64,000 nucleotides of DNA from an uncultured Clostridium sp. GTDB taxonomy: Bacteria > Bacillota > Clostridia > Lachnospirales > Lachnospiraceae. The stretch spans positions 1 to 64,000 of the forward strand of contig CAMNRM010000013.1 in assembly GCA_946553025.1 (NCBI GenBank). The letters are read 5' to 3'. The notes under the pieces were generated by a model. The model did no database searches. It was given only the letters and a program-made list of their open reading frames with translations, and was not told the origin of the DNA. Numbering within the stretch: position 1 is the first letter of the stretch; every line of letters starts with the position of its first letter. This document shows positions 33,529 through 43,225 of the stretch, piece by piece. Both the position numbers and the translations under genes were made by a program.

Positions 33529-34362
33529 ATGGAGAAAAAGATATCAAAAAAAGCCCTATTAAAGTCCTTCCATAACTGGTTTTACGGGCATCTGACCTGT
33601 TTTTCTCAGGAGCACATGCAGACCTTTGGCTATCTGTGTTCCATGCTCCCTCTGGTTGAGGATTTATATGAGGATGAAGAGGATAAGGCAAAAGCCATGA
33701 ATACCTACACGGCATTCTTTAACACGGAGCCGCAGTTAGGAACATTGATTGTCGGTATTACCGCAGGTCTGGAAGAGGCGAGAGCCAGCGGAACCGAGGA
33801 TGTCGATGATGAAACCATTAACGGCCTCCGTGCAGGTCTGATGGGACCGATTGCCGGAATCGGCGACTCACTGGTTGTAGGAACGGTGATTCCTATTCTT
33901 CTGGGCATTGCTATGGGAATGTCCACCGGCGGTTCACCGCTTGGCGCAATCTTTTATATTCTTGTCTGGAATTTATTTGCTTACTTTGGTATGAAGTTTC
34001 TGTATTTTAAAGGGTACAGTCTTGGTACAAAGGCCGTGGAATTCTTAATCGGCGCACAGGGCGACGCCATCCGTGAATCCGTGTCCATCCTTGGCGGAAT
34101 GGTTATCGGTGCGGTATCTGCGACCTGGGTCAGCGTCACAACTTCGCTGAAGCTTTTAAATGAAGCGGGAGAACCTTATCTGGTATTGCAGGATAAGTTA
34201 AATGAAGTATTTCCCGGACTATTAACCGCAGTATTCGTTATTGCCTGCTGGTTTTTGATGGCAAAGAAGCAGATGTCGCCGATTAAAGTTATGCTGCTCT
34301 TAGTGGTTGTGGCGTTTGTGGGCGTGCTGGTTGGATTCTTTAATCCGGGACTTGTTTACTAG
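33529..34362 (+). CDS. PTS mannose-family EIID component
   Basis: ATG 33529 follows GAGGAGGAAATCTGAC; 277 residues. Characteristic opening KKALLKSFHNWFYGHLTCFSQEHMQTFG, then membrane segments with AGLMGPIAGIGDSLVVGTVIP and a conserved hydrophobic end. IIC and IID together form the transmembrane unit. Overlapping 3' end of EIIC gene spacing is only 1 bp. Confidence 0.93.
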   Translation: MEKKISKKALLKSFHNWFYGHLTCFSQEHMQTFGYLCSMLPLVEDLYEDEEDKAKAMNTYTAFFNTEPQLGTLIVGITAGLEEARASGTEDVDDETINGLRAGLMGPIAGIGDSLVVGTVIPILLGIAMGMSTGGSPLGAIFYILVWNLFAYFGMKFLYFKGYSLGTKAVEFLIGAQGDAIRESVSILGGMVIGAVSATWVSVTTSLKLLNEAGEPYLVLQDKLNEVFPGLLTAVFVIACWFLMAKKQMSPIKVMLLLVVVAFVGVLVGFFNPGLVY

Positions 34363-34462
34363 GATTTATCAGGAAACATGGATTTGGCGCAAAGACGGCA
34401 GAGCAATAGGGGAGAATGGTTTTGCCGGTAAAGCAGCCAAGGAGCAGGGGAGAAAACGATAT

Positions 34463-34720
34463 ATGGTAAAATTAGAATTCCAGATGAAGGAATCTGCCGG
34501 TCTTTTGCCGGAAATGGCAGGAAGGCTGGTCAAAGAGGCCATCCAATGTACCAGCAATGTACAGATCAGAAAAGGAGAAAAAAGCGGCGACGCCAAACTG
34601 ATATTCCACGTACTTTCACTTTCGGCAAAGGCTGGTGAAAAGCTGGAACTCTTGGTCGAAGGAGAAAACGAACAGGAGGATGCGAAAAGACTGGAAGCAT
34701 TTCTAACGGAAAATTTTTAA
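34463..34720 (+). CDS. HPr-like protein lacking phosphorylation residues
   Basis: 85 residues from ATG 34463 after GGGGAG, the last gene of the PTS operon. Length and pattern match HPr (VKLEFQMKESAGL ... VLSLSAKAGEKLELLVEGENEQED...). But at the active site, where HPr has GIHARP, it has GLLPEM, so His15 is Leu and Arg17 is Glu. At the regulatory Ser46 position it has Leu (DAKLIFHV). It cannot carry phosphate in the usual way. It could act as a decoy or regulator; otherwise it is decaying. The canonical HPr must be elsewhere. Confidence 0.75.
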   Translation: MVKLEFQMKESAGLLPEMAGRLVKEAIQCTSNVQIRKGEKSGDAKLIFHVLSLSAKAGEKLELLVEGENEQEDAKRLEAFLTENF

Positions 34721-34778
34721 GGAAATTTTTATTTTGGAAATCAGGAATTTTTTTTTAGAAAATTTTTAAAAAAGCCTA

Positions 34779-34807
34779 TTGACATTTCCACAAATATCCG
34801 TTATACT
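34779..34807 (+). promoter_or_regulatory. Strong promoter of the tRNA-Arg gene
   Basis: -35 TTGACA (34779-34784), 17-bp spacer, -10 TATACT (34802-34807), 32 bp before the tRNA. Confidence 0.85.
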
Positions 34808-34838
34808 TATTATCGCTGTTAAGCAAACTAGTTTGTAC

Positions 34839-34912
34839 GTGTGCGTAGCTCAGCTGGATAGAGCACTTGGCTACGGACCAAGGTGTCGGGGGTTCGAATC
34901 CTCTCGCGCACG
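34839..34912 (+). tRNA. tRNA-Arg (anticodon ACG)
   Basis: 74-nt cloverleaf. Acceptor stem GTGTGCG pairs with CGCGCAC (one T-G wobble). D stem GCTC/GAGC. Anticodon stem CTTGG/CCAAG with loop CTACGGA, anticodon ACG at 34873-34875. T loop TTCGAAT. Discriminator G at 34912; CCA is not encoded. tRNA-Arg(ACG) reads CGN codons, its A34 normally edited to inosine. Confidence 0.95.
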
Positions 34913-34925
34913 TTAGAAAATGTAA

Positions 34926-34962
34926 AAAAAGAGTATTGTTTGAAAAATCAATACTCTTTTTT
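34926..34962 (+). terminator. Rho-independent terminator of the tRNA gene
   Basis: AAAAAGAGTATTG pairs with CAATACTCTTTTT, followed by T residues. The hairpin closely follows the tRNA. Confidence 0.9.
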
Positions 34963-35150
34963 GCTATTCAAATAAAATTTTAGATATTTTTGTAAATTGT
35001 GTACAAATTGATTGCCGAAAATAGGTCAGCTACATAAGAAATTAGCCTGTGTGTATTGTCCTGTCACTGCTGCATCACATGTTGGAAAATATTGGGAGAA
35101 GATGTAGTAAAATAGCAAACAAAGAGGGTAAAAGGAAGGAATTTCAGGAG

Positions 35151-36959
35151 ATGAAAAAGAAAACGTTTAATCATTTGATGGCAGGATTGGTGTTGTCCTG
35201 CGTAGTTTTGGGATTGACAGCTTGTAAAAGCGGAGGCAGTTTAACTGGCAGTCTGGCCAAACGAACAATCAATACAATTTCGTCCGTCTTAAAAGACAAT
35301 AAAGATGAAAAATCTGCCGATGATGAAACCGGAGCAGAAGGGGCAGAGGAAGAAGAAACGAGAGAAACAGGAAAAGATATTTCCGGGGAAAGTGCAGATA
35401 AGGATACAGAAGTGCAGGAAAATGCAGACTCTAAAAATACAGTCAGTGAAAGTCCTGCCAAAGAAAAAACAGCACAGGAAAGCCTGATAAATACAGCACA
35501 GGCAGAAGAAATTTCCCGGGAATTAGAGATTTATCTGGAAAAGCCGCCGCTGTATTCGGATGCATATTGGACAAAACCGATGATTATTACGGAATATGAT
35601 ACCATTCGTGCCAATAAAGAAAATTATCCGAAACTGGCACAGGCACTGGAGGCATATAATGCAGAAAGCGCAGCGGCAGCGGCAGCCTGGGAGAATGAAA
35701 ACAGGGCGGCAGCTGCGGCAGAACGTGAAGAATATGGTGAAGATTATCCGCCCTATACTTTCCAAAGGGATTTCTCTGTGATGAGGGCAGACCAATATGG
35801 TGTTGGCATTCTATGCGGAGATTATTGGAAATTTGGCGGGATGACGTCGTCTGTGGAATATACGATTCGTGGAAAGAATATTGATCCGCTGACAGGAAAA
35901 GATTTGGTTCTGGAAGATGTTATTGCCGATATTCCTCAGCTAATACGAGCTTTAATTGATGAATATTATATACAAAGACCGGAAGAAAGCACCTATATGG
36001 GTTATTTGGAGAATGCGGAAGAAATTATTGCCAGTCAGTTTGAGAAAAATCAGCCAGAGGAGAATCAGCCGGTTTGGGTGCTGGGGTGTCAGGGAATTAC
36101 TTTTTGCTATAATCCGGGCATTCTTACCGGAGGCAGAGGTTATGTAGAGATTACTCTGCTCTATGAGAAATATCCGGAATTATTTAAAGCGCCTTTAAAA
36201 AAAGAACCGGAAGAATTTGCGCTGTATGATGAAGGCGGAAGATGGAATGCAGATATTGATAAAGATGGGGTGTTGGAAGAAATCTATATCCAGGATGCTC
36301 CTGCGGAAATCATGAGTAATGAAATCCGATTTTTCCTGGACGGTGAAGAGTGCTTTATTCAAAAAGAGGAATATAATTTACTGGGAGATAAGTATCTGCT
36401 GAAAAATAAAGATGGAAATTACTATATCTATCTGGTAACCTCGGAAGTCGATGAGGTGAGCCGTGTCCTGGTTTTTAAATTGACGGAAAACGGGGTGAAG
36501 TATCAGGGGGATGTTTTTGGTTGGATTACAGGTTCTTTGGTTACTAAGCCCAGCCATTTTAAACTGGGTAATCGTATTGGGGTGCTGAGTAACCGTATAG
36601 CCTATCAGCATTATCATATGGGAAATGACGGTATGCCAAAAGCCGATGAAGAGATTTACTATTTCCCGGGGTGGGATGAGGATATCGATGAGGATTTATG
36701 GACCTGGGCCGTAACAACAAAAAAACCTCTTCCTGCATGGAAAATTTTGGAGGATGGAAGCATAAGCGGCACAACTGAAAATATCCCTGCAGGTGTAAAA
36801 TGTTTGCCGGTGAGAAGCGATGAAAAAACCTTTGTTGATATTCAGGCACAGGATGGAAGGCGCTGGCGCATTGACTATCATATCAATGAGGACTGGACAC
36901 GCACGATTTGGGGTGAAGATGAAAACGAATATTTTTTCGATATCGTTTATGCAGGATAG
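35151..36959 (+). CDS. Large lipoprotein with RsiV/PdaC-like (DUF3298 type) domain
   Basis: Start at ATG 35151 (MKKKTFNHLMAGLVL). Lipobox LTAC puts lipidated Cys at residue 25. Residues 50-125 are an acidic, low-complexity spacer. The segment DQYGVGILCGDYWKFGGMTSSVEYTI ... LTGKDLVLEDVI resembles the DUF4163/DUF3298 pair. The C-terminal half contains NADIDKDGVLEEIYI, an FG-GAP-like metal loop. 602 residues, probably anchored outside the membrane. Stands alone between terminators. Confidence 0.7.
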   Translation: MKKKTFNHLMAGLVLSCVVLGLTACKSGGSLTGSLAKRTINTISSVLKDNKDEKSADDETGAEGAEEEETRETGKDISGESADKDTEVQENADSKNTVSESPAKEKTAQESLINTAQAEEISRELEIYLEKPPLYSDAYWTKPMIITEYDTIRANKENYPKLAQALEAYNAESAAAAAAWENENRAAAAAEREEYGEDYPPYTFQRDFSVMRADQYGVGILCGDYWKFGGMTSSVEYTIRGKNIDPLTGKDLVLEDVIADIPQLIRALIDEYYIQRPEESTYMGYLENAEEIIASQFEKNQPEENQPVWVLGCQGITFCYNPGILTGGRGYVEITLLYEKYPELFKAPLKKEPEEFALYDEGGRWNADIDKDGVLEEIYIQDAPAEIMSNEIRFFLDGEECFIQKEEYNLLGDKYLLKNKDGNYYIYLVTSEVDEVSRVLVFKLTENGVKYQGDVFGWITGSLVTKPSHFKLGNRIGVLSNRIAYQHYHMGNDGMPKADEEIYYFPGWDEDIDEDLWTWAVTTKKPLPAWKILEDGSISGTTENIPAGVKCLPVRSDEKTFVDIQAQDGRRWRIDYHINEDWTRTIWGEDENEYFFDIVYAG

Positions 36960-37079
36960 AAGGTGCTGGCTTTTGCAGGCTACAGTGAACACAGGTGGGT
37001 GGCAAGCATTGCAGCTACCGTGAATCATGTGAATACTTACCCTTTACCTAGTATTTTTATGCAAAAACCATTCGTTGCC

Positions 37080-37108
37080 TTGATTTCTTTCTGCGGATAT
37101 GCTATAAT
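37080..37108 (+). promoter_or_regulatory. Promoter of the opp operon leader
   Basis: -35 TTGATT (37080-37085), 17-bp spacer, -10 TATAAT (37103-37108). Confidence 0.75.
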
Positions 37109-37171
37109 GCTAAAAGTTTCTGTTGTTTTGTACAGAACATGGATTGCGAAAAATAACATGGATAGTGGAGC

Positions 37172-37210
37172 AAAGGTGCAGTGAATTTTTCGTTTACTGC
37201 GCCTTTTTTA
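37172..37210 (+). terminator. Intrinsic terminator inside the opp leader
   Basis: AAAGGTGCAGTGAA (37172-37185) pairs with TTTACTGCGCCTTT (37193-37206), then T residues. It lies downstream of the promoter at 37080 and 45 bp before oppB, so transcription must read through it. It may be an attenuator, though it could also end transcripts of the preceding lipoprotein gene. Confidence 0.75.
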
Positions 37211-37254
37211 GAGGATATCCGCAAAAGTTTATCATCCATACAAGGGGGAATTTT

Positions 37255-38181
37255 ATGACAAGGTACATAGCAAAGCGGTTGGGTGTTGGCGTGATTTCTT
37301 TATTTATTCTGGTGACGGTCACGTTTTTCCTGCTTCATGCCATCCCGGGAGGGCCGTTCAGCCCGGAGGATAACCGGAATGTTCCGCCCAAGATTCTGGA
37401 AAAGATTTCGGATCAGTACGGTTTAAATGATCCGGTGCCGGAGCAGTACGCCCGTTATCTGTCAAATCTTCTTCATGGAGATTTCGGAACTTCATTTAAA
37501 AAACAGGATACGACGGTGAATGAACTGATCAGCCAGGGCTTTCCGGTTTCGGCGCGTGTGGGTGCCTGGGGGATTTTCATTTCGCTGGCTGCGGGGATTC
37601 TTTTAGGAATTATCGCTGCGGTAAAGCGCGGGAAAGTCCCGGATATGATTGCCATGGTGATTGCAACCATCGGCGTTTCGGTTCCCAGTTTTGTTATCTG
37701 TGTGCTGATGATGTATGTATTCTGTGAAAAGCTGAAGATTCTGCCTTCTTATGGCTTAACTTCCTGGAAACATTATATTCTTCCCGTATTCTGCATGGCA
37801 TTTTCTCAGATTGCCTATATTACCCGGTTAATGCGTTCGAGTATGCTGGAAACTATGCGCCAGGACTATATCCGCACGGAAAGGGCGAAGGGAACCCCGG
37901 AATATCTGGTGATTGGCCGCTATGCCATGAAAAATTCCCTGCTTCCCATTATTACCTATGTCGGTCCGATGGTGGCGGCGCTTTTAACCGGTACGTTTAT
38001 TATCGAAAAGCTGTTTTCCGTGCCGGGGCTGGGCAGGTATTTTGTGACGGCAATCGGCGACAGGGATTACTCGGTGACGCTGGGGCTGACGATTTTTGTG
38101 GGAAGTCTGATTATTTTATGCAATTTAATTGTAGATATTTTGTATGCGGTGATTGACCCGCGGATTAAGATTGATAAGTAA
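37255..38181 (+). CDS. oppB: Oligopeptide ABC transporter permease OppB/DppB
   Basis: 308 residues from ATG 37255 (MTRYIAKRLGVGVIS) after AAGGGGG. Six membrane segments; N-terminal LLHAIPGGPFSPEDN and binding-protein-dependent transport motif (RTERAKGTPEYLV near 210). First gene of a five-gene Opp operon (BCDFA). Carries peptides across the membrane with OppC. Confidence 0.92.
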   Translation: MTRYIAKRLGVGVISLFILVTVTFFLLHAIPGGPFSPEDNRNVPPKILEKISDQYGLNDPVPEQYARYLSNLLHGDFGTSFKKQDTTVNELISQGFPVSARVGAWGIFISLAAGILLGIIAAVKRGKVPDMIAMVIATIGVSVPSFVICVLMMYVFCEKLKILPSYGLTSWKHYILPVFCMAFSQIAYITRLMRSSMLETMRQDYIRTERAKGTPEYLVIGRYAMKNSLLPIITYVGPMVAALLTGTFIIEKLFSVPGLGRYFVTAIGDRDYSVTLGLTIFVGSLIILCNLIVDILYAVIDPRIKIDK

Positions 38182-38206
38182 AGTAAAGAAAAATGAGGAC
38201 GATAGA

Positions 38207-39169
38207 ATGACAGAGATAAGTGCAGGAACCGGGACAGGCCGGTTTCCCGCGGGAACGGATATTCCCATGGAGCTTTTGGAGCCGTTAAGCGAGGCGGAGA
38301 AGGAAAAGGATGTAATTGCCCGAAAAAGCCAGTCCTATGTGAAGATGGTCTGGGGCAGGTTAAAGAAGGATAAGCTTGCGATGTTTGGGCTGGTGGTTTT
38401 GTTTTTCATGATTTTGTTTGCGGTTTTTGCACCGATTTTTTCTCCCTATGATTATGCACAGACGGATTTTTACCATCTTTTGGAATGGCCGAGCAAGGAG
38501 CACTGGTTCGGCACGGATAAGATGGGCCGGGATATTTTTATCCGCACCATGTATGGGGCGAGGATTTCGCTGACGATTGGCTTTACCGCCGCCTTTGTCA
38601 ATATGATTATCGGCGTGCTCTACGGCGGGATTGCCGGGTATTTCGGCGGGACGGCAGATTTGATTATGATGCGGATTGTGGATATTCTTTCTGGGATTCC
38701 CAGTTTGATTTATCTGATTTTAATTATGATGTTTCTGGGCAATACCATGAGCAGCATCCTTCTTGCGATGTGTCTGACCTTCTGGATTACGACGGCGCGT
38801 ATGGTGCGCGGGCAGATTCTTACGCTTCGGGAACAGGATTTTGCCCTGGCGGCGAAGATCTGCGGGCTGAACAAGTGGCAGATTTTAATTCACCATCTCA
38901 TCCCGAACAGTATCGGCACGATTATTGTCACGGTGACTTTTTTAATTCCCAGTGCCATCTTCCAGGAAGCCTTTTTAAGCTTTTTGGGGATTGGGATTCA
39001 GGTGCCGCAGGCAAGCTGGGGGACTCTGGCGAATGATGCGATTGAATATTTATTCACCTGCCCGTATCAGATGTTCTTCCCGGCGGCGGCGATCAGCCTT
39101 ACGATTTTTGCGCTGAATTTTATCGGCGACGGACTCAGGGATGCACTGGACCCGAGATTAAAGAAGTAG
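38207..39169 (+). CDS. oppC: Oligopeptide ABC transporter permease OppC/DppC
   Basis: Start ATG 38207 (MTEISAGTGTGRFPAG) with GAGGACG upstream; 320 residues. Cytosolic N-terminus of about 60 residues, then membrane segments. EAA-like loop (AAKICGLNKWQILIHHLIPNS). Pairs with OppB. Confidence 0.92.
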   Translation: MTEISAGTGTGRFPAGTDIPMELLEPLSEAEKEKDVIARKSQSYVKMVWGRLKKDKLAMFGLVVLFFMILFAVFAPIFSPYDYAQTDFYHLLEWPSKEHWFGTDKMGRDIFIRTMYGARISLTIGFTAAFVNMIIGVLYGGIAGYFGGTADLIMMRIVDILSGIPSLIYLILIMMFLGNTMSSILLAMCLTFWITTARMVRGQILTLREQDFALAAKICGLNKWQILIHHLIPNSIGTIIVTVTFLIPSAIFQEAFLSFLGIGIQVPQASWGTLANDAIEYLFTCPYQMFFPAAAISLTIFALNFIGDGLRDALDPRLKK

Positions 39170-39230
39170 CGGATGTGTGCGAAAGAACAGAAAATATTTC
39201 TTTGACGATAGAAGAGTTAGGAGAGCAAAT

Positions 39231-40301
39231 TTGACTTCGGATAATGTTTTACTTCAAATTAAAAATTTAAAGACAGGGTTTCACACGGGCGACGGTTATG
39301 TGCAGGCGGTCCGGGGCGTGAGCTTTTATGTGGATCGCGGCGAAAGGCTGGGCATCGTGGGCGAGTCCGGGTGCGGAAAGTCGGTGAGTATGCTTTCTAT
39401 TATGCATCTTTTGGAGGATAATGCCGACTTAAACGTGGACGAGATTATGTTCGACGGCGAAGATCTGGCGAAGAAATCCGTAAAAGAGATGCGAAAATAC
39501 CAGGGCAATGAAATTTCCATGATTTTCCAGGACCCCATGACCAGCTTAAACCCTTTGTTTACGATTGGCGAACAGATCTGCGGCCCGTTAAGGCGGCATT
39601 TGAAAATGAGTAAGGACGAGGCCCGAAAGAGGGCGCTTGAGGTGTTAAACCAGGTGGGGATTCCTGCGCCGGAAAAGAGGATTCACCAGTATCCGCACGA
39701 ACTTTCCGGCGGGATGCGCCAGAGGGTGATGATTGCCATTGCCATTGCCTGCAATCCCAAGCTTTTAATTGCCGACGAGCCGACGACGGCGCTGGATGTG
39801 ACGATCCAGGCGCAGATTCTGGAACTGATGCAGAAGATGCGGGAGCAGTATGCCATGTCCCTGATTTTAATTACCCATGATTTAGGGGTGATTGCCAGCA
39901 TGTGCACAAGGGTGATTGTAATGTACGGCGGAATTATCGTGGAAGAGGGGGATGTGCGGGATATCTTTTACCGGACGGCCCATCCCTACACGAAGGGGCT
40001 TTTGGAGTCCATCCCCAAGGCAAACGGGGAGAAGCTGGTGCCGATTTTCGGGACGCCGCCGGATCTGTTAAATCCCCCGGCGGGATGTCCGTTTGCTGCC
40101 CGCTGCCCCTATGCGATGAAGCTCTGCCATGCCTACCAGCCGGAATTAGACGAGGTGGAAGAAGGGCATAAGAGTGCGTGCTGGCTTCACCATCCGCAGG
40201 TAAAGAAGAATATCGAGGTTCCTGATTTGGCAAAACGTGAACAGGCCGGGAAGATAAAGGCACAGGGTAAGGAAAAAGAAGGCGGGGTGAAGCTGTCATG
40301 A
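39231..40301 (+). CDS. oppD: Oligopeptide ABC transporter ATPase OppD
   Basis: TTG start chosen at 39231 because TTAGGAGAG lies just before it; a GTG at 39177 has no site and adds 18 unlike residues. 356 residues. Walker [10 protein letters not shown], signature LSGGMRQRV, Walker [13 protein letters not shown]-terminal oligopeptide-specific part [15 protein letters not shown] resembles an Fe-S or zinc-binding cysteine cluster. Overlaps oppF by ATGA. Confidence 0.93.
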   Translation: MTSDNVLLQIKNLKTGFHTGDGYVQAVRGVSFYVDRGERLGIVGESGCGKSVSMLSIMHLLEDNADLNVDEIMFDGEDLAKKSVKEMRKYQGNEISMIFQDPMTSLNPLFTIGEQICGPLRRHLKMSKDEARKRALEVLNQVGIPAPEKRIHQYPHELSGGMRQRVMIAIAIACNPKLLIADEPTTALDVTIQAQILELMQKMREQYAMSLILITHDLGVIASMCTRVIVMYGGIIVEEGDVRDIFYRTAHPYTKGLLESIPKANGEKLVPIFGTPPDLLNPPAGCPFAARCPYAMKLCHAYQPELDEVEEGHKSACWLHHPQVKKNIEVPDLAKREQAGKIKAQGKEKEGGVKLS

Positions 40302-41281
40302 GTATTAGCAGTAACCGGGAAACTTGCCTGGAGGTAAAGAACTTAAAGAAGTATTTTGAATTAAAGACCGGGTGGTTTCAGAAGCCGAATATCTTAAAAG
40401 CTGTGGACGATGTATCGTTTTCGATTGCCAAGGGGGAAACGATGGGTCTGGTGGGGGAATCCGGGTGCGGAAAGACTACCATCGGGCGGACGGTGCTTAA
40501 ACTCTATGAACCGACGGACGGGCAGATTCTTTACCAGGGTGCAGAGATTACGCGGCTGAAGGATAAGGAGATGCAGGCATTCCGGAGGAAGATGCAGATG
40601 ATTTTCCAGGACCCCTATACCTCGCTTGACCCGCGCAAAAACGTGATGGACATTATTGCCGAACCGATTCGCTTTATGAAACTAAAGCAGGGAAGGGATA
40701 TCGGGGACAGGGTTCGCGAACTGGTGGAGCTGGTGGGCTTAAAGCCGGACCACATCAATCGCTATCCGCACGAGTTTTCCGGGGGACAGCGGCAGAGAAT
40801 CGGTATTGCCCGTGCCCTGGCGGCGGAACCGGAGTTTATCGTCTGTGACGAGCCGATTTCGGCTTTGGATGTTTCGATTCAGGCACAGATTATCAATATT
40901 TTGGAAGAACTTCAGGAGAGATATAAGTTCACCTATCTGTTTATCTCGCATGATTTGGCGATGGTTCGGCATATTTCCAACCAGATCGGCGTGATGTATC
41001 TGGGAAATCTCTTGGAGTATGCCCAGGCGGATGAATTTTATGAAAATATGCTGCATCCCTACACCAAGGCGCTGATTTCAGCGGAACCGATTGCCGACCC
41101 GGATCTGGCGGCGGCAAGCCAGAGGATTGTGCTGGAAGGGGATGTGCTTTCACCGATTAATCCAAAGGACGAGTGTCCGTTCTGCTCGCGCTGCCCCTAT
41201 GTAAAGGATGTGTGCAGGCAGGCAAAGCCGGAATTAAAGAAGGTGAATGAGAAGCATTATGTGGCATGTCATCTGCTGTAG
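40298..41281 (+). CDS. oppF: Oligopeptide ABC transporter ATPase OppF
   Basis: 327 residues. Walker A GESGCGKTT, signature FSGGQRQRIG, Walker B FIVCDEPISALD, and the C-terminal CPFCSRCPYVKDVC cluster. Translationally coupled to oppD. Works as OppD/OppF heterodimer. Confidence 0.93.
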   Translation: MSISSNRETCLEVKNLKKYFELKTGWFQKPNILKAVDDVSFSIAKGETMGLVGESGCGKTTIGRTVLKLYEPTDGQILYQGAEITRLKDKEMQAFRRKMQMIFQDPYTSLDPRKNVMDIIAEPIRFMKLKQGRDIGDRVRELVELVGLKPDHINRYPHEFSGGQRQRIGIARALAAEPEFIVCDEPISALDVSIQAQIINILEELQERYKFTYLFISHDLAMVRHISNQIGVMYLGNLLEYAQADEFYENMLHPYTKALISAEPIADPDLAAASQRIVLEGDVLSPINPKDECPFCSRCPYVKDVCRQAKPELKKVNEKHYVACHLL

Positions 41282-41303
41282 GCAGGCGGGTTGCTGAAGA
41301 TTC

Positions 41304-41329
41304 GTTGCTGTGAACGTGTGAACCGTAAC
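41304..41329. repeat. Intergenic 26-bp quasi-palindrome, copy 2
   Basis: Begins GTTGCTGTGAACGTG and ends GTGAACCGTAAC, the reverse orientation of copy 1. Lies just after oppF. Confidence 0.8.
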
Positions 41330-41376
41330 GAAAACTCACGCAAACGGCAACCCGGCAGAATAAAAAAGCGCACCAG

Positions 41377-41394
41377 GCGGCATCTGCCGCTTTT
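41377..41394 (+). terminator. Hairpin between oppF and oppA
   Basis: GCGGCA (41377-41382) pairs with TGCCGC (41385-41390), then only four T. It may partly end transcription or stabilise the oppA mRNA, giving more binding protein than permease. Confidence 0.5.
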
Positions 41395-41426
41395 GCGATA
41401 AATGAAAAAAACAGGAGGAAACAATT

Positions 41427-43148
41427 ATGAGAAAAAGATGCTTATCAATGGCTTTGGCTGCTGTGATGACAGCTTCTTTACTTGCCGGCTGCGGCGGCGG
41501 TGGTTCCACAACGGCTACGACGGCAGCAGGGGGAGAAACGACGACGGCTGCCGGTTCTGAGGCAGGCTCCGAGGCAGCAGGCGGTGAGGAAACGCCGGCA
41601 GCAGAGGAAGCAGCGGATCGGGGAAACAGTATCGTTTATGCGATTGATGCAGAACCGGAAACCTTAGATCCGGGGATGTGCAACTATAATAAGTCATCGG
41701 CAGTGCTTTTAAACCTGTTTAACGGCTTATATCGTTTTTCCGATGACGGAAGCAATGTAGAACCGGCGATGGCGGAGAGCCACACGGTTTCCGACGACGG
41801 TCTGGTTTATACCTTTACCTTGAGGGACGGCTTAAAGTGGTCGGACGGTTCTGCCCTGACGGCTGCTGATTTTGAGTATTCCTGGAAGCGTGAACTGGAC
41901 GCTGAACTGGCTTCTCCGGCAGCATGGAATCTGTTTGATATTGTGAATGCAGAAGAGTACAATAACGGCGAGTGCTCTGCCGATGAGGTAGGCGTAAAGG
42001 CCGTGGACGATAAGACACTGGAAGTAACCTTAAAGAATCCAACCGCATACTTTATCAGCCTGACCGCTTCGGCAAACTGGGCACCGGTAAAGAAGGATGC
42101 TGTTGAAGGATCGGATTCCTGGGTAAAGAGCGCGGATACCTATGTGTGCAACGGCCCGTTTATGCTGCAGGAAATTAAGCCGCAGGCAGGCTACACCCTG
42201 GTAAAGAACCCGGAATATTTTGATGCGGAGAATGTAAAGTTAGATAGCGTGGAGATTGCCATTATCGAGCAGGCAGAGGCCGCATTGTCCGCTTATAATG
42301 CAGGCGATATCGATGTTATGATTGGAAATTCTGTGGGAACACAGGCGATGGCGCAGTATCAGGGAAGCGAAGAACTGAGCGCCCATGACTTAATCGGAAC
42401 CTCTTACTTTGACTTTAACTGCTCGAAGGACTATATGACGGCAGAGGTAAGAAAGGCCCTGTCCATGGCAATTGTAAGAAATACCGTCAATGATGTGGCA
42501 GTTCCCTCCAAGCCGAAGTCCGCATTGGCCTTCGTTCCTTACGGAATCCCCTATGGCGATGAAACCACGGAGTTCCGTGATAAGGTCGGCGCAGAACTGA
42601 TTAAAGAGGATGTCGAGGCAGCAAAGCAGCTCCTTGCCGATGCCGGTTATCCGAACGGCGAAGGTCTGCCGGTCTTACAGTTTATTATTACCAATACCCA
42701 GGAAAATAAGGATAAGGCACAGGTGATGCAGGCCATGTGGAAGGACAGCCTGGGCGTAGAGTGCGAGATCGTTACCTTTGAGTCGAAGGTTTACTGGGAC
42801 GAGCACGGTGCCGGAAACTTTGATATTGCCTTTGACGGCTGGACCGGCGATTACTTAGACCCGAACTCCGTATTAAGCATCTTCAACAAGGGACGTATGG
42901 AGAAGGAATGCCGCTGGCAGAGCGATGCTGCTTTAAATTATGATGAACTGTTAAATAAGGCAGCAGCAAGCGCAGATAACAATGAACGTATGGAAATCTT
43001 TACCGAGTGCGAGCAGATCTTAATGGATGAAATGCCGGTACTTCCTCTGTACTACCGGAATACCATGGTATTATCCAAGCCGCATGTCAAGGGCTTTACC
43101 GTAGACTTTGGCGCACATCCATTGTTCAGATGTATTTCTGTGGAATAG
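41427..43148 (+). CDS. oppA: Oligopeptide-binding lipoprotein OppA
   Basis: 573 residues. Signal peptide ends in lipobox LLAGC (Cys near 22). A Thr/Ala/Glu-rich spacer follows (TTATTAAGGETTTAAGSEAGSE). The SBP_bac_5 core begins NSIVYAIDAEPETLDPGMCNYN. Typical family features: YTFTLRDGLKWSDGSALTAADFEYSW and YVCNGPFMLQEI. Anchored outside the membrane; delivers peptides to OppBCDF. Its neighbour is a murein peptidase, so the ligand may be cell-wall peptide. Confidence 0.93.
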   Translation: MRKRCLSMALAAVMTASLLAGCGGGGSTTATTAAGGETTTAAGSEAGSEAAGGEETPAAEEAADRGNSIVYAIDAEPETLDPGMCNYNKSSAVLLNLFNGLYRFSDDGSNVEPAMAESHTVSDDGLVYTFTLRDGLKWSDGSALTAADFEYSWKRELDAELASPAAWNLFDIVNAEEYNNGECSADEVGVKAVDDKTLEVTLKNPTAYFISLTASANWAPVKKDAVEGSDSWVKSADTYVCNGPFMLQEIKPQAGYTLVKNPEYFDAENVKLDSVEIAIIEQAEAALSAYNAGDIDVMIGNSVGTQAMAQYQGSEELSAHDLIGTSYFDFNCSKDYMTAEVRKALSMAIVRNTVNDVAVPSKPKSALAFVPYGIPYGDETTEFRDKVGAELIKEDVEAAKQLLADAGYPNGEGLPVLQFIITNTQENKDKAQVMQAMWKDSLGVECEIVTFESKVYWDEHGAGNFDIAFDGWTGDYLDPNSVLSIFNKGRMEKECRWQSDAALNYDELLNKAAASADNNERMEIFTECEQILMDEMPVLPLYYRNTMVLSKPHVKGFTVDFGAHPLFRCISVE

Positions 43149-43225
43149 TATTGGCAGAAAGACTGCGGCAGTGTGACCGGATTGCGGTAAGGCGGTAAAA
43201 CTGCGGCAGGAAGAGAGGAAAAGTT

